From an uncultured Planctomycetaceae bacterium (GTDB taxonomy: Bacteria; Planctomycetota; Planctomycetia; Pirellulales; Pirellulaceae): 5,734 nt of DNA. Both the position numbers and the translations under genes were made by a program. Numbering within the stretch: the first letter of the stretch is position 1; every line of letters begins with the position of its first letter. Of the stretch, positions 5,732 through 5,734 are shown piece after piece. Location: NCBI GenBank assembly GCA_937967755.1, contig CALBTA010000322.1:1-5734 (forward strand), read 5' to 3'. Below the pieces are notes generated by a model, which saw only the letters and a list, made by a program, of their open reading frames with translations, had not been told where the DNA came from and did not search any database.

Positions 5732-5734
5732 TTT

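Overview
The window reads as a chromosomal segment from a GC-rich bacterium, most likely a planctomycete (Pirellulales-like). That placement is an inference. It rests on a lipoprotein-type galactose mutarotase with a long acidic linker, weak or absent Shine-Dalgarno sites before several genes, the style of the RAYT transposase, the planctomycete-type leucine-rich-repeat remnant, and many short GTAG-footed palindromic repeats between genes.

Layout: 74-1501 (+) encodes a lipid-anchored aldose 1-epimerase (GalM family). It converges on a minus-strand isochorismatase-fold hydrolase (2154-1582), and a double palindrome (1511-1585) sits at the junction. From 2156 to 3080 lies a REP/RAYT unit: a minus-strand HUH/Y1 transposase (2982-2266) with two direct REP-like repeats beyond its 3' end and an inverted REP pair (REPIN-like) in front of its 5' end. 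Divergent from the transposase is the hslV-hslU operon (3136-5076, +), which encodes the two-component ATP-dependent HslVU protease. Both genes are intact with all key residues present. After hslU, 5077-5734 has no intact gene. It holds a leucine-rich-repeat fragment, an Rhs-core fragment in another frame, a sigma70-like promoter overlapping two dyads, and a closing cluster of GTAG palindromes.

Functionally, hslV and hslU form one machine. GalM and the isochorismatase-like hydrolase are independent housekeeping or accessory enzymes. The most interesting layer is the repeats: three sequence-unrelated palindrome families in under 6 kb share a GTAG foot, the tetranucleotide recognised by TnpA-REP in E. 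coli, and one family brackets an apparently intact RAYT. The repeats touch gene ends, supplying a stop codon for one gene and creating false N-terminal extensions for two others. No wholly new multi-gene system is visible; the candidate for novelty is the REP/RAYT arrangement and the gene-fragment region downstream of hslU.
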